From an uncultured Deferribacteraceae bacterium (GTDB taxonomy: Bacteria; Chrysiogenota; Deferribacteres; Deferribacterales; Mucispirillaceae): 34,890 nt of DNA. A model generated the notes under the pieces. That model was not told the DNA's origin and made no database searches. It saw only the letters and a list, made by a program, of their open reading frames with translations. Position numbers and translations under genes: made by a program. Below, piece after piece: positions 34,843 through 34,890 of the stretch. The DNA is taken from NCBI GenBank assembly GCA_947039395.1, contig CAMQYS010000020.1, positions 1 to 34,890 on the forward strand. Reading direction: 5' to 3'. Position 1 is the first letter of the stretch. Each line of letters starts with the position of its first letter.

Positions 34843-34890
34843 TAAGTGATAAGTGATAAGTGATAAGTGATAAGTGATAAGTGATAAGTG
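34831..34890 (+). repeat. 7-bp tandem repeat (AGTGATA), at least 8.5 copies
   Basis: Perfect AGTGATA units run from 34831 to the edge of the window, and the array may extend beyond. The first unit is coding: it supplies the end of the hemolysin III-family gene and its TGA. Because the unit contains TGA and TAA, all three frames close within about two units, so copy-number change would hardly alter the protein. Confidence 0.96.

Noticed and set aside
34831-34890. Replication iterons or DnaA boxes
   Set aside because: The reverse complement reads TTATCAC repeatedly, which resembles but does not match TTATNCACA, and no replication gene is nearby.

Overview
The window is an AT-rich (roughly 70% A+T by eye) stretch of a motile Gram-negative bacterium. 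The backbone is a large minus-strand flagellar cluster running right to left: flgB, flgC, fliE, fliF, fliG, fliH, fliI, fliJ, a MotE-like gene, an O-methyltransferase, a U32 peptidase-family gene, ligA, rho, motA, motB, fliL, fliN, fliO, fliP, a DUF305 gene and fliQ. The flgBC-fliEFGHIJ order, a CKC-type MotB, outer-membrane lipoprotein signals and sigma-54-type promoters fit a deltaproteobacterial-grade organism (Desulfobacterota, Bdellovibrionota, SAR324 and similar). That placement is inference; no rRNA is present. No fliM lies between fliL and fliN, and no fliR, flhB or flhA follows fliQ, so the export gate and switch must be completed elsewhere.

Left end (1-6812): two large predicted lipoproteins. 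The first (219-2354) has PKD/Ig-like segments and RCC1 beta-propeller repeats and lies behind a clear cobalamin riboswitch with its own promoter. The second (3045-6812) joins choice-of-anchor (ASPM/SPD-2/Hydin-like) modules to a Kelch-like propeller, with a sigma-54-type promoter upstream.

Centre (7258-27158): the flagellar cluster. It is interrupted by AT-rich gaps that often contain short tandem repeats just downstream of stop codons (after fliP, ligA and fliG). The array after ligA is made of diverged copies of the last 17 codons of ligA. A sigma-54-type promoter lies directly upstream of flgB.

Right end (27174-34890): a GC-richer intergenic block, a plus-strand leucine-rich-repeat gene broken by several frameshifts, a convergent GLUG-repeat lipoprotein, a two-gene operon of unknown function behind a third sigma-54-type promoter, elongator-Met and initiator-fMet tRNA genes, and a hemolysin III/PAQR-family membrane protein whose last codons run into a 7-bp tandem repeat.

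Three near-identical sigma-54 sites (TGGCAT-N5-TTGC) link the flagellar operon, the Kelch/anchor lipoprotein and the unknown operon, suggesting shared regulation of motility and surface or exported proteins. The most unusual single item is the B12 riboswitch in front of a beta-propeller lipoprotein, which invites comparison with the BtuG surface B12-binding propellers of Bacteroides.
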